A stretch of DNA of 36,274 nucleotides from UBA5109 sp965662565 (GCA_965662565.1 CBFIHS010000019.1:1-36274); one strand, 5' to 3'; shown: positions 8,407 to 18,152, counted from the first letter of the stretch. Notes: generated from the sequence alone by a model not told the origin. Translations and numbers: made by a program.

Positions 8407-10146
8407 TTACTTATTAGGAAATTTATCTCTGGATTGTTTTGAACGAGTAAGCACTTGCATCAAATAATCACTATCACCTTGATTCAGCGCTTGCTTAAAT
8501 ACATTAATATCCGTTTCAAGCTCTTCTAAAATCGCTAGAATGGGCAATGCATTGCTTAAAAATATATCTTTCCACATATGTGGATCACTTGCCGCTATTC
8601 TAGTGAAATCTCTAAAGCCACCAGCAGCGTAGCGGAAAATCTCTTCACTGGTGCCTTGTTTCGAAAGTGTGTCAACCAAAGCATACGCCAATAAATGTGG
8701 AAGATGACTAGTTGCGGCAAGCACTTCATCATGCTTCTCTACTGACATTTGCAAGACCTCAGCACCGACTTCGCGCCAAAGTGTACTAACAAGTTTTAGT
8801 GCATCAGCATTAGTTTCGGGCAGAGGCGTTAATATAACTCTTCGTTCGGCAAAGAGGTCTGACCTAGATGCCTGGAAACCACTTTTTTCTGAACCGGCAA
8901 TAGGATGCCCCGGCACTAAATTCTCAGGAATTTCACCAAAGGCGGAAAGAGCAGCATCAACCGTTGATTGCTTGACACTAGCAACATCCGTTATGACACA
9001 GCTTTGCTTCACAATTCCAGCAAGCCCTTGCATTATTGCACCTACACTTAAACCAGGCACTGCAATAACTACGATATCTGCATCACTGCAAACTTCTTCA
9101 AGTTCAGTACTAAACCCTGCTATCACTCCGGAGTCATAGGCCTGCTGAAGCGACTCAAGATTCCTACCTACTGCCCATATCTGTGAACCGAGTCCTTTAT
9201 CAGAAAGAGACCTAGCTAACGACCCACCAATAAGACCTAAACCGATAACCACAATTTTTTTATTGAGTAGAACTTCATCCACTCTGATTGCATCTTGAAC
9301 TAAATGAACAGTGCCCGATTTAGGATAAGACCCTAGAATGCGGCACTCCAAATCAGGCTGTTTTAAGGCGTCTATGGCTGCGGCTATATTTTTATCTCTT
9401 TGATGACCGTCAATATCAATGTAAAAACTATAAGACCAAGCTTCTTTTCTTGAAGGCCTAGATTCCAACCTGCTCATATTTACATCAAAACGTTGCAATG
9501 GTTCTAGAACATTAAATAAGGCACCTGGTTCATTACGAGTAGTAATTATCAAAGAAGTCTTATCATGCCCGCTTGACTGAGCTAGATTTTTTTTACTGAC
9601 AATCAAAAAACGAGTTGAGTTGTCATGAGTATCTTCTATGTCTTCGGCTAAAACATTGAGTTGATAAATTTCTGCCGCAGTTTGACTTGCTATAGCAGCA
9701 ACGCCTGTTTCCAGAGAAGCCATTTTGGCCGCTTCTGCATTACTGCTGACAGCCACTGTTTCAATACCAGGATAATGTTTTTCCAACCAATTCCGGCATT
9801 GCCCAAGCGATTGCTGATGCGAAACAATACGGCGAATTCCAGCTTCATTAGTTTGGGGCTGAACCATAAGGACGTGTTGAATACGTAGTAAAATTTCACC
9901 ACAGATACTGATGGGGCTTTGATTTAGACAATCTAATGTTGCGCTTACAGACCCTTCAGATGAGTTTTCAAGTGGTACGACACCATAATCACAGTCATCG
10001 TTTTCAATGCTAAGAAAGACTTCTTCGATACTGGGAACTGGGACAGACACTTGCTCAGCACCAAAATACTTAAGCAAGGCTCTATGCGAATAGGTTCCTT
10101 GCGGCCCCAGATAGGCAACCGCTTGAGAGGGATCGATATCACTCAT
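8407..10146 (-). CDS. pheA-tyrA: Fused prephenate dehydratase - ACT - prephenate dehydrogenase (PheA-TyrA)
   Basis: One 579-aa frame holds two enzymes that compete for prephenate. Residues about 8-183 are prephenate dehydratase (GPQGTYS, VPLENSSEG, catalytic TRF at 178-180). Residues about 197-275 are a phenylalanine-sensing ACT domain (ESRP, 228-231). Residues about 295-575 are prephenate/arogenate dehydrogenase, with NAD-binding GLGLIGG (302-308) and GHPIAGSEKSG (413-423). The N-terminal chorismate mutase domain found in most gammaproteobacterial PheA proteins is absent, and the chain begins directly with the dehydratase. The start overlaps the gyrA stop by 8 bp (ATGAGTGA), so translation is probably coupled. 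serC and hisC, often found here, are absent. The fusion was read by eye with no frame break. Confidence 0.93.
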   Translation of the reverse strand: MSDIDPSQAVAYLGPQGTYSHRALLKYFGAEQVSVPVPSIEEVFLSIENDDCDYGVVPLENSSEGSVSATLDCLNQSPISICGEILLRIQHVLMVQPQTNEAGIRRIVSHQQSLGQCRNWLEKHYPGIETVAVSSNAEAAKMASLETGVAAIASQTAAEIYQLNVLAEDIEDTHDNSTRFLIVSKKNLAQSSGHDKTSLIITTRNEPGALFNVLEPLQRFDVNMSRLESRPSRKEAWSYSFYIDIDGHQRDKNIAAAIDALKQPDLECRILGSYPKSGTVHLVQDAIRVDEVLLNKKIVVIGLGLIGGSLARSLSDKGLGSQIWAVGRNLESLQQAYDSGVIAGFSTELEEVCSDADIVVIAVPGLSVGAIMQGLAGIVKQSCVITDVASVKQSTVDAALSAFGEIPENLVPGHPIAGSEKSGFQASRSDLFAERRVILTPLPETNADALKLVSTLWREVGAEVLQMSVEKHDEVLAATSHLPHLLAYALVDTLSKQGTSEEIFRYAAGGFRDFTRIAASDPHMWKDIFLSNALPILAILEELETDINVFKQALNQGDSDYLMQVLTRSKQSRDKFPNK

Positions 10147-12847
10147 CGCCTAGTGGTGAGCCTTTATCGTCTTCCGGACTTTGCTCATCTGAGTCTGAAC
10201 CAATAGGGGTCGCATTCGTTTCAGTATCTTCTGAAAGCTCAGTATCACCTGAGCCTTCGATCAACTCTTCAATATTCTCAATATCTTCAATATCTTCGGG
10301 TTCTTCAATACGCTCCAAACCAACTAGGTTCTCACCTTCTTTTAGCTTAATCAGGCGAACACCCTGTGTATTTCTGCCTTGCGAAGAAACTTCATCCGTA
10401 CGAGTACGAACTAGGGTTCCTTTGTCGCTAATCAGCATAATTTCATCACCAGCAAAGACCTGCACAGCACCAACAATTGCGCCATTTCTTTCACTGGTTT
10501 GGATTCCTATAACGCCTTTTCCGCCACGCTTATAGCTTGGAAAATCTTCAACCTTAGTGCGCTTACCATAACCATTTTCACTAACAGCAAGAATCTCTGA
10601 ACCTTCTTGAGGAATAATCATATCAACCATATGATGCGATTCTTCTAAGCGAATCCCCCTAACGCCTCGGGCAGTTCTGCCCATAGGCCTTACATCACCT
10701 TCACTGAAGCGGATTACCTTACCTGAACTACTATAAAGCATCACATCCTGCTGACCATTAGTGATAGCAGTTTTAACCAAAGTATCGCCTTCATCTAACT
10801 CAATTGCTCGCAAACCCACACTCCGTTGTCGAGCGAAATTTGTCAGCGCTACTTTTTTCACAGTGCCGTTACTGGTCGCCATGAAGACGTATTCATCCTC
10901 AGGGTATTCTCTGATGGGCAGCATACTAGTAATCGCTTCACCTTCTTCTAAGGGCAATATATTGATAATCGGTTTGCCGCGTGCAGTCCTGCTGGCGACA
11001 GGAATATGGAAGACTTTTATCCAAAAAACCTTACCGCTGGTAGTAAAACACAATAAAGTATCATGACTACTGGCGACGAGAAGATGCTCTACAAAGTCTT
11101 CCTCTTTGACTGTTGCTGCAGCTTTACCACGACCACCACGTCTTTGCGCTTGATAATCTGATAATGGCTGACTTTTAGCATAACCAGTTTGTGAAATCGT
11201 CACGACCCGGTCTTCTTCCGTGATTAAATCCTCAATCGTCAAATCATGCTGAGAATCCATGATTTCAGTACGACGCTCATCACCATAGTTTTCTTTAATC
11301 TCTTCTAGCTCTTCACGGATAACAGACATTAAGCGGCTGTTGTGTGCGAGAATATCCAGATAGTCAGCAATCTGATTCAACAATTCTTTGTAGTCATTGA
11401 TCAGCTTATCTTGCTCTAGACCTGTTAAGCGATGCAGCCTTAATTCAAGAATCGCTTGAGCTTGTTCTGGTGTCAAAAAATACTCGGAACCTTTTAAGCC
11501 ATACTCTTCTGGCAAGTTATCAGAACGGCATGCATGCGGATCCGAATCACCTAGCATTGCAACGACGCCCTCAGAGTTCCATGAACGCTCTAGTAGTTTC
11601 ACTTTTGCCTCAGCTGAACTAGGTGAGGCTTTTATTAACTCGATAACTGCATCGATATTTGCCAAGGCAACAGCAAGACCCTCTAATAAATGACCTTTTT
11701 CGCGCGCCTTTCGTAAAAGAAAAACTGTTCGACGAGTAACAACTTCTCTTCGATGCTGAATGAAAGCATCAACAATTTCTCTTAGATTTAAGAGCTTAGG
11801 CTGGCCATCAACCAAGGCAACCATATTGATACCAAATACCATTTGCATCTGAGTTTGGGCATAGAGATTGTTTAATACAACGTCTCCTACTTCACCTTTT
11901 CGTAACTCGATGACTATGCGCAAACCATCTTTGTCTGACTCATCACGAAGCTCACTGATTCCCTCAATTTTCTTTTCTTTAACTAATTCAGCAATACGTT
12001 CAATCAGACGAGCTTTGTTTAATTGATAAGGGATTTCACTAACAATGATTGTTTGCTTGCCGGTCTTTTCATTTTCTTCAACCGCAGCTCGTGAACGCAT
12101 GTAAATTTTTCCACGCCCGGTTTTATAAGCCTGGAGAATCCCTGCTCGACCATTAATAATTGCCGCAGTTGGAAAGTCTGGGCCTTCGATATGCTGCATT
12201 AATTCATCAATCTCAATTTCAGGATTGTCCATCATAGCTATTATTGCGCTAATCACTTCACTAAGGTTGTGAGGAGGAATATTGGTTGCCATCCCTACCG
12301 CAATACCTGAAGAACCATTAACCAATAAATTAGGCACGCGTGTTGGCAGGACATCTGGAATCAGTTCAGTACCGTCGTAGTTTTCAGTGTAATTAACAGT
12401 TTCTTTATCAAGATCGGCCAATAAATCATGAGCCATCTTCTTCATACGTATTTCTGTATAACGCATAGCAGCAGCAGAATCGCCATCAATGGAACCGAAA
12501 TTGCCTTGACCGTCTACCAAGGGATAACGTAGAGAAAAATCCTGAGCCATACGAACAATCGTTTCATATACAGCTGAGTCACCATGAGGGTGATACTTAC
12601 CAATGACATCACCAACCACTCGAGCAGACTTTTTATAAGGTTTATTCCAGTCATTGGATAGAACGTTCATGGCGAATAACACACGCCTATGAACTGGTTT
12701 TAGTCCGTCGCGAACATCAGGCAAAGCCCTACCTACGATTACGCTCATCGCATAATCCAGATAAGACTGACGCATTTCACTTTCTATGGTGACAGATTCC
12801 ACCTGTCCCCCAGTGATTCCTTCATTTTGATCTATAGAATCTGACAT
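10139..12847 (-). CDS. gyrA: DNA gyrase subunit A
   Basis: A 902-aa subunit that cuts and rejoins DNA in the A2B2 gyrase. The active-site tyrosine is Y130 (AAAMRYTE), and the quinolone pocket has the sensitive-type residues S91 and E95 (E. coli positions 83 and 87). The C-terminal beta-pinwheel carries the GyrA box as QRRGGRGK. The last 50 or so residues are a very acidic tail (EDIEDIENIEEL and onward), a feature that tunes supercoiling in other GyrA proteins. It heads the long minus-strand unit and is divergent from mtaD. Confidence 0.98.
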   Translation of the reverse strand: MSDSIDQNEGITGGQVESVTIESEMRQSYLDYAMSVIVGRALPDVRDGLKPVHRRVLFAMNVLSNDWNKPYKKSARVVGDVIGKYHPHGDSAVYETIVRMAQDFSLRYPLVDGQGNFGSIDGDSAAAMRYTEIRMKKMAHDLLADLDKETVNYTENYDGTELIPDVLPTRVPNLLVNGSSGIAVGMATNIPPHNLSEVISAIIAMMDNPEIEIDELMQHIEGPDFPTAAIINGRAGILQAYKTGRGKIYMRSRAAVEENEKTGKQTIIVSEIPYQLNKARLIERIAELVKEKKIEGISELRDESDKDGLRIVIELRKGEVGDVVLNNLYAQTQMQMVFGINMVALVDGQPKLLNLREIVDAFIQHRREVVTRRTVFLLRKAREKGHLLEGLAVALANIDAVIELIKASPSSAEAKVKLLERSWNSEGVVAMLGDSDPHACRSDNLPEEYGLKGSEYFLTPEQAQAILELRLHRLTGLEQDKLINDYKELLNQIADYLDILAHNSRLMSVIREELEEIKENYGDERRTEIMDSQHDLTIEDLITEEDRVVTISQTGYAKSQPLSDYQAQRRGGRGKAAATVKEEDFVEHLLVASSHDTLLCFTTSGKVFWIKVFHIPVASRTARGKPIINILPLEEGEAITSMLPIREYPEDEYVFMATSNGTVKKVALTNFARQRSVGLRAIELDEGDTLVKTAITNGQQDVMLYSSSGKVIRFSEGDVRPMGRTARGVRGIRLEESHHMVDMIIPQEGSEILAVSENGYGKRTKVEDFPSYKRGGKGVIGIQTSERNGAIVGAVQVFAGDEIMLISDKGTLVRTRTDEVSSQGRNTQGVRLIKLKEGENLVGLERIEEPEDIEDIENIEELIEGSGDTELSEDTETNATPIGSDSDEQSPEDDKGSPLGDE

Positions 12848-13132
12848 AAAATGCTCTTAAATCCCCTTTTCAAGCTGATATTCAGCTGGTATGAAGCTAA
12901 CTTTTGAATCTTCTCAGCTTCGCGTTTAAAGCTCAATTAACAGACCAGCTTTTAGGTCAACCCTGACGAATTAACTGGCTCTTATTTGTTTAAAAATAAT
13001 AGGGAAATTCTAGCATATTTTGGCTTAAGACTGACAGTGGAAGTACATACTTTTGGTAATTATCGGTATACTGCAAAAGAGATGAATTACTGACCGAAAA
13101 TCAATACATAATCCAGACTCACTCAATACACT
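12848..13132. promoter_or_regulatory. Divergent promoter region between gyrA and mtaD
   Basis: This 285-bp AT-rich gap must carry promoters for both directions. On the minus strand TTGACC (12960-12955) is a fair -35 element for gyrA, but no good -10 sits at 16-18 bp. On the plus strand TATACT (13067-13072) is a fair -10 for mtaD without a convincing -35. I see no long inverted repeat or small gene. Confidence 0.4.
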
Positions 13133-14476
13133 ATGCCTTCAAAACTAAGTCCCGATAGCCGTCAGGAAGTGGATGCAATCATCCATGCTAAATGGCTAAT
13201 ACCCATGACTCAGGCTGGTCTCATTCTTGATGACCACAGCTTGATTATTCAAAACAAAATGATCAGGGAAATCCTACCTACAGTTGAAGCAGGCAAATAT
13301 TTTAAAAGCCAAGAAAATTTCAGTTTAGATCAGCATGCTCTAATACCTGGGCTAGTAAATGCTCATGGGCATGCCTCTATGAGCTTGTTGCGAGCTTATG
13401 CAGATGACATGCCCTTAAACTCATGGTTAGAAGACAAAATTTGGCCGGCAGAGTCACGTTGGGTTGATGAAGAGTTTGTAAGTGATGGAGCCGAACTTGC
13501 TATTGCTGAAATGCTCTTGTCTGGTACAACAGCATTTACCGATATGTATTTCTTTCCTGATCATGTTGCTAAAGCTTCTTTGAAAGGAAATATTCGCGCT
13601 CACCTTGCCTCTCCAGTCCTAGACTTTCCTACCGCATGGGCAAAGGACCCTGAAGAATATATCCACAAAGCCATGGAGCTGCACGATCGCTATAAAAACA
13701 ACGAGCATATTTATGTGGGTTTTGGCCCCCACTCGCCCTATACAGTATCTGACGAACCCCTGCAAAAGATTGCAACTTTAGCCAATGAATTAGATATCGC
13801 AATTCATATTCACCTTCACGAAACAGCAAAAGAAATTAAAGACTTCCAAGCCAGCAAAGCTGTTAGTCCACTTATTCACTTAAGTAAGTTAGGTTTATTA
13901 ACACCTAACTTGCAATGCGTTCATATGACCCAGCTTAAAAAAGATGAGATTCTCTTACTCGCCGATAATGGTGTCTCAGTTGTGCATTGCCCAGCCTCAA
14001 ACATGAAACTAGCCAGTGGCTTTTGTCCGACTGCAAAATTATTTGAAGCCGGTATCACGGTAGCCCTAGGCACAGATAGTTGCGCCAGCAACAATGAACT
14101 CAATATGTTCAATGAAATGCGTATGGCGGCTTTAATAGGCAAAGGCGCAGCAAAAGATGCTAGCGCCCTATCGGCATGGGAAGTACTTGAAATGGCTACA
14201 GTCAATGGTGCCAAATTAATGGGACTTAGCGAGCAACTTGGAACCTTAGAATCAGGCAAGTTTGCAGACATAACAGCCATAAACCTGAACCAGATAAACA
14301 CACAGCCCGTATATGATCCAGTGTCCACATTAGTTTATAGTGCTCAAGCCTCTCAAGTCAGTCATGTTTGGGTAGGCGGCAAATTAAATGTCGAAAATGG
14401 CAAACTGTTGAGCTTGGACAGCAAGCAACTAATTGACAAGGCTCAAGACTGGGCCAAGAAAATCCAACAAGGGTAA
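13133..14476 (+). CDS. mtaD: 5'-methylthioadenosine / S-adenosylhomocysteine deaminase
   Basis: A 447-aa amidohydrolase of the TRZ/ATZ family. The metal-binding HxH is HGH at residues 78-80, after IPGLVNA. Further metal and catalytic positions appear as HIHLHET, VVHCPASNMKLASG and LGTDSCASNN. Family members in this exact neighbourhood (Pseudomonas, next to ubiG and near gyrA) deaminate methylthioadenosine to methylthioinosine. mtnA, which lies between gyrA and mtaD in Pseudomonas aeruginosa, is not here. The exact substrate is inferred from the family and the neighbours. No clear SD precedes the ATG. Confidence 0.85.
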   Translation: MPSKLSPDSRQEVDAIIHAKWLIPMTQAGLILDDHSLIIQNKMIREILPTVEAGKYFKSQENFSLDQHALIPGLVNAHGHASMSLLRAYADDMPLNSWLEDKIWPAESRWVDEEFVSDGAELAIAEMLLSGTTAFTDMYFFPDHVAKASLKGNIRAHLASPVLDFPTAWAKDPEEYIHKAMELHDRYKNNEHIYVGFGPHSPYTVSDEPLQKIATLANELDIAIHIHLHETAKEIKDFQASKAVSPLIHLSKLGLLTPNLQCVHMTQLKKDEILLLADNGVSVVHCPASNMKLASGFCPTAKLFEAGITVALGTDSCASNNELNMFNEMRMAALIGKGAAKDASALSAWEVLEMATVNGAKLMGLSEQLGTLESGKFADITAINLNQINTQPVYDPVSTLVYSAQASQVSHVWVGGKLNVENGKLLSLDSKQLIDKAQDWAKKIQQG

Positions 14477-14494
14477 AACTAGGACCAAGTGATT

Positions 14495-15193
14495 ATGGAT
14501 AATGTTGATAACAGCGAGATTGCAAAATTTGAAGCATTAGCATCGCGCTGGTGGGACAGAAATAGTGAATTTAAGCCCTTACATGAAATCAACCCATTAC
14601 GCATGGGCTATATTGATAGTAAGGTCAATCTTGCTGGTAAAACTGTCCTAGATATTGGCTGTGGGGGTGGTATCCTAGCTGAAGCGATGGCTCATAGAGG
14701 TGCACAAGTCACGGGTATCGACATGGGCGAGGCTCCTCTAGCCGTAGCCAGACTTCATCTATTGGAAAGCGGTCTAGAAATAGACTACCAGCAATTACCA
14801 GCCGAAGAATTCGCAGAACAACACAGCGGAAAATTTGATGTCGTTACTTGTATGGAAATGCTTGAACATGTCCCTGACCCGTCTTCAATAATAAAAGCTT
14901 GTAATAAATTGTTAAAACCGGGCGGCCAGCTTTTTCTTTCAACAATAAATCGCAACCCAAAGTCCTACCTCTTCGCAATAATAGGTGCAGAATATCTCCT
15001 GCGGATTCTTCCGAAGGGCACACATGATTATCAAAAATTTATTCGCCCCTCCGAACTCGCTCGATTCTCGCGTGATGCTAAACTGGAAGTATTAGAAGTT
15101 CGAGGCATGACCTACAACCCTTTTACTAAAAAATACAAACTAGGTGATGATGTAGATGTAAATTATTCTATGCATCTAGTGAAGCCCGAATAA
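14495..15193 (+). CDS. ubiG: Ubiquinone biosynthesis O-methyltransferase
   Basis: A 232-aa SAM-dependent enzyme that carries out both O-methylations in ubiquinone synthesis. The family N-terminus (EIAKFEALASRWWD, then LHEINPLRMGYI) and the SAM-binding DIGCGGG (53-59) are clear. A GTG at 14489 is also possible: the AGGA at 14481-14484 is 4 nt from the GTG and 10 nt from the ATG. I prefer the ATG. The gene follows mtaD by 18 bp and precedes mupP. Confidence 0.95.
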   Translation: MDNVDNSEIAKFEALASRWWDRNSEFKPLHEINPLRMGYIDSKVNLAGKTVLDIGCGGGILAEAMAHRGAQVTGIDMGEAPLAVARLHLLESGLEIDYQQLPAEEFAEQHSGKFDVVTCMEMLEHVPDPSSIIKACNKLLKPGGQLFLSTINRNPKSYLFAIIGAEYLLRILPKGTHDYQKFIRPSELARFSRDAKLEVLEVRGMTYNPFTKKYKLGDDVDVNYSMHLVKPE

Positions 15194-15207
15194 CTATCTG
15201 AGCAACT

Positions 15208-15876
15208 ATGTCTTTAGTAAGAAAACACCTTCTCTTTGATCTTGATGGCACTCTCTTAGATACAGCAAAAGACTTTAGTGCAGTGTTAAATTATCAACTT
15301 ATAAAACATGGCAGAGAAGAAGTCGCTGAACAGCATGTTCGTGAAACTGTCTCAGATGGCGCACGCGCATTAATAAAGCTTGGTTTTAGTATTGATGAAA
15401 GTGACCAAGATTTTTCGACTTACTTAGAAGAACTTTTAAACCTCTATGCGAACAAGATACCTTCATCAGAAGCTGTTTTATTTCCTGGTATTGAAGAGCT
15501 ATTAAGCCTTCTAGATAAAAATAACTTAGCCTGGGGGATAGTAACCAACAAACCTTCTCGCTTCACTACGCCCTTATTAAAACAATTCAATATTTTTCAA
15601 AGTTCCGCAGTGGTGGTTTGCGCCGACCAAGTTAGCCAAAGCAAACCAAGTCCAGAAGGAATACTTTTGGCCTGCCAGACTCTTAACCGAAAACCGAATG
15701 AGTGCATTTATGTAGGCGACCATAAACGGGATATTGATGCGGGTAAGAATGCAAACATGGAAACAATTGCTGTTACTTGGGGCTACGTCCCTAAAACTGT
15801 TCGTCTCGAAGATTGGCAGCCAGATCACATCGTCAATACTTCACAAGAAATTGCAGACCATCTATTTGGAAACTAA
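15208..15876 (+). CDS. mupP: HAD phosphatase, probable MupP (N-acetylmuramic acid 6-phosphate phosphatase)
   Basis: A 222-aa haloacid dehalogenase enzyme. Motif I is FDLDGTLLDT (10-19, nucleophile D11, acid D13), motif II is the VTNKPS stretch, and motif IV is VGDHKRDIDAG. The sequence also fits phosphoglycolate phosphatase (Gph). The setting directly after ubiG and before yciK is that of Pseudomonas MupP, which removes the 6-phosphate from MurNAc-6P during cell-wall recycling. Substrate therefore rests on context. It is 14 bp after ubiG and 2 bp before yciK. Confidence 0.8.
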   Translation: MSLVRKHLLFDLDGTLLDTAKDFSAVLNYQLIKHGREEVAEQHVRETVSDGARALIKLGFSIDESDQDFSTYLEELLNLYANKIPSSEAVLFPGIEELLSLLDKNNLAWGIVTNKPSRFTTPLLKQFNIFQSSAVVVCADQVSQSKPSPEGILLACQTLNRKPNECIYVGDHKRDIDAGKNANMETIAVTWGYVPKTVRLEDWQPDHIVNTSQEIADHLFGN

Positions 15877-15878
15877 GC

Positions 15879-16619
15879 ATGTTTGACTACCAAGCGCCTA
15901 CAAATTTACTTAAAGACAAGATTATTCTAGTTACCGGCGCAACTTCTGGAATTGGACGGGCGTCTGCCCTAGCTTATGCAAAACATGGAGCCACAGTGAT
16001 TTTACAGGGGCGACAAGTTGATAAGCTGGAAGAAGTTTATGATGAAATCGAAGCTGCTGGAGGGCCACAAGCAGCCATTACACCTTTGGATTTAGAAAGT
16101 GCGAATCAGAATAACTATGATGAGCTGGCCGATGGTATTTACAATGAATTCGGAAAACTAGATGGCTTAGTCAATAATGCCTCGATACTGGGGATGCTTA
16201 CACCCATTCAAAGCTACCCCCTAGCAACATGGAACCAAGTCATACAGACTAACCTGACAGCGCAATTTGCAATAAGCAAAACCTGCCTGCCGCTCCTACA
16301 AGCATCAGAAAATGCTTCAATTATTTTCACTTCATCAAGTGCGGGAAGAAAGCCCTATGCTTACTGGGGTGCTTACACTGTTTCTAAAGCGGCAATAGAA
16401 AGTCTAGCCCAAGTTTTGTTTTTAGAACTGGAGAACACCTCTAAAATACGAGTTAACACAGTTAACCCTGGCGCTACGGCAACTAAAATGAGGAAGAAAG
16501 CTTTTGCTGGCGAAAACCCTGATAAATTGCCAAAACCAGAAGACATTATGCCCGTGTTTTTATACTTGATGGGCGCTGATAGTTTGCATGAAAATGGCAA
16601 ACAGTTTGATGCTCAGTAA
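15879..16619 (+). CDS. yciK: YciK-type short-chain dehydrogenase/reductase
   Basis: A 246-aa SDR with NAD(P)-binding TGATSGIG (19-26), NNAS (99-102), the catalytic serine region (SSSAG) and YTVSK (Y166, K170). The frame is open from 15813 inside mupP, but the ATG at 15879 gives the family start MFDYQAP and lies just after the mupP stop. YciK proteins are cytoplasmic oxidoreductases of unknown substrate. This is the last gene of the mtaD-ubiG-mupP-yciK run and is convergent with the GST gene. Confidence 0.9.
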   Translation: MFDYQAPTNLLKDKIILVTGATSGIGRASALAYAKHGATVILQGRQVDKLEEVYDEIEAAGGPQAAITPLDLESANQNNYDELADGIYNEFGKLDGLVNNASILGMLTPIQSYPLATWNQVIQTNLTAQFAISKTCLPLLQASENASIIFTSSSAGRKPYAYWGAYTVSKAAIESLAQVLFLELENTSKIRVNTVNPGATATKMRKKAFAGENPDKLPKPEDIMPVFLYLMGADSLHENGKQFDAQ

Positions 16620-16652
16620 TTTCTAAAACACCAGAATATGCAATGATTTAAT

Positions 16653-17213
16653 TTAGACCGGTGTGGTCTTTTGGAAAGGCTCGTAAGCATCGAAGCTTTC
16701 CAACAAAGACATTAGCTTCGGATAAGGCTCCAAGCTGAAATGGTTTCTATATCGAACCCAAGCTAAGAAACACGCCAGTCTAATTTCAACATCGGTCCAC
16801 GGTGTTTGTTTTGAAAAAGTCCGGGTTTCGAATTCTAATAAGCCTGTTTGTATTCTGTCTTTTTGCTTCTGTAAATACTTTACTGAATCCGCAGTTAATC
16901 CTTCCTTTTGCAACAAAAAGAGATTCACCTGAGAATCTATTAAAGTGTTCACCGCACAAAAATCATTTAGGTCTTGCACTGTTGGCAAATAAATTAAATC
17001 TGAAGATTCACGTATGTAACGCAGAATGGAACTGGAATCTGTGAGCATTTTATTCTGACCTTCTTCTTCATACTCAAAAAAAGGGATTTTTTTCATTGGG
17101 GTGCGCAGCGTGTCATGATCAGCATCCACAAATTCAAAAGTTAGGCCACTTTCAATCAATGCGATATGGCAATGACGAACAAAAGGTGAAGGATAGTTTC
17201 CGTATAATTTCAT
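16653..17213 (-). CDS. Small glutathione S-transferase family protein
   Basis: A 186-aa protein with an N-terminal thioredoxin-like GST domain (MKLYGNYPSPFVRHCHIAL, then IPFF and DSSSILRYI, the cis-Pro and Glu/Asp-Ser glutathione contacts) and a short all-helical C-terminal half. It is shorter than the usual 200-220 aa. Substrate cannot be told from sequence. It is 21 bp past the rluB stop in the same direction. Confidence 0.8.
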   Translation of the reverse strand: MKLYGNYPSPFVRHCHIALIESGLTFEFVDADHDTLRTPMKKIPFFEYEEEGQNKMLTDSSSILRYIRESSDLIYLPTVQDLNDFCAVNTLIDSQVNLFLLQKEGLTADSVKYLQKQKDRIQTGLLEFETRTFSKQTPWTDVEIRLACFLAWVRYRNHFSLEPYPKLMSLLESFDAYEPFQKTTPV

Positions 17214-17234
17214 TATTAAATCCAGATTTTCTTA

Positions 17235-18065
17235 TTAGCGAACTTTAAATGCACTGCGCTTCTTTAAATTCTTTGCCCCGGCAAACTTATTGGCAACTTT
17301 GCTTGGTCGGTACTTCAAGCCTGCTAGTTTATAGAGCTCTTTTACTTCTGAGGCCGGCAATTCTCTGAACTGACCAACCTTGACAACACTGGGTATGAAA
17401 GCAGTTCCATAACGAACTCTTTTTAAGCGACTGACTTTAAGCCCTTGCGACTCCCACAAGCGTCTAACTTCACGATTCCGCCCTTCCATAATTACAACGT
17501 GATACCACTGATTAGCACCCTCTCCTGAGAAAAACTGGATATCAGTGAATCTCGCCATTCCATCCTCTAGCATGACGCCCTTATGCATCTCATTAATCAT
17601 TTCTTTGGTCACTTCACCAATGACTCGAACTGCATACTCGCGTTCAACTTGAGTAGCTGGGTGCATTAACTTATTAGCCAGCTCACCATCTGTAGTGAAT
17701 AATAATAATCCGCTTGTATTAATGTCTAGACGCCCGACTGAGACCCAACGAGCGTGTTGAAGGCGAGGCAATTTATCAAAAACTGAAGGTCTGCCCTCAG
17801 GATCGTTTCGGCTGCATATTTCACCAACTGGCTTGTTGTAAAGTAAAACCGTTTGGTTAACTGAAGTTGAGGTATTCGATGAAAGTTTTTTTCCATCAAT
17901 AACTATCTTATCTTCAGGCCCAACCCTGTCACCAAGAGCGGCTAGTTTACCGTTAACTTTTACTCGACCAGCACTAATCCAGGTTTCCAACTCTCGGCGA
18001 GAGCCAAACCCAGCACGAGCTAAAACTTTTTGGAGCTTTTCATCGGATACACTATCCATATTCAT
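17235..18065 (-). CDS. rluB: 23S rRNA pseudouridine synthase RluB
   Basis: A 276-aa RsuA-family enzyme that makes a pseudouridine in 23S rRNA (position 2605 in E. coli). An S4 RNA-binding domain comes first (KLQKVLARAGFGSRRELETWI), then the catalytic domain with GRLDINTSGL, where D114 is the nucleophile, and a NREVRRLWE motif. The C-terminus is basic. A second ATG two codons in is an equal alternative start. It follows scpB across 87 bp, the usual scpA-scpB-rluB order. Confidence 0.93.
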   Translation of the reverse strand: MNMDSVSDEKLQKVLARAGFGSRRELETWISAGRVKVNGKLAALGDRVGPEDKIVIDGKKLSSNTSTSVNQTVLLYNKPVGEICSRNDPEGRPSVFDKLPRLQHARWVSVGRLDINTSGLLLFTTDGELANKLMHPATQVEREYAVRVIGEVTKEMINEMHKGVMLEDGMARFTDIQFFSGEGANQWYHVVIMEGRNREVRRLWESQGLKVSRLKRVRYGTAFIPSVVKVGQFRELPASEVKELYKLAGLKYRPSKVANKFAGAKNLKKRSAFKVR

Positions 18066-18152
18066 TTCTCACGAAATTAAAATTTTATTATTTGATGCTC
18101 TGACTTCTATCGTATACTTCTATCTTATACTTCTAGCTTCAGAACTGCGGGC

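Noticed and set aside
10761..11066. 101-aa plus-strand frame antisense to gyrA
   Set aside because: Shadow of the strongly conserved gyrA coding frame; no SD and no family match.
16620..16680. Short inverted repeat GACC-GGTGT-GGTC between yciK and the GST gene
   Set aside because: The stem is only four base pairs and there is no T-run, so it does not qualify as a terminator.
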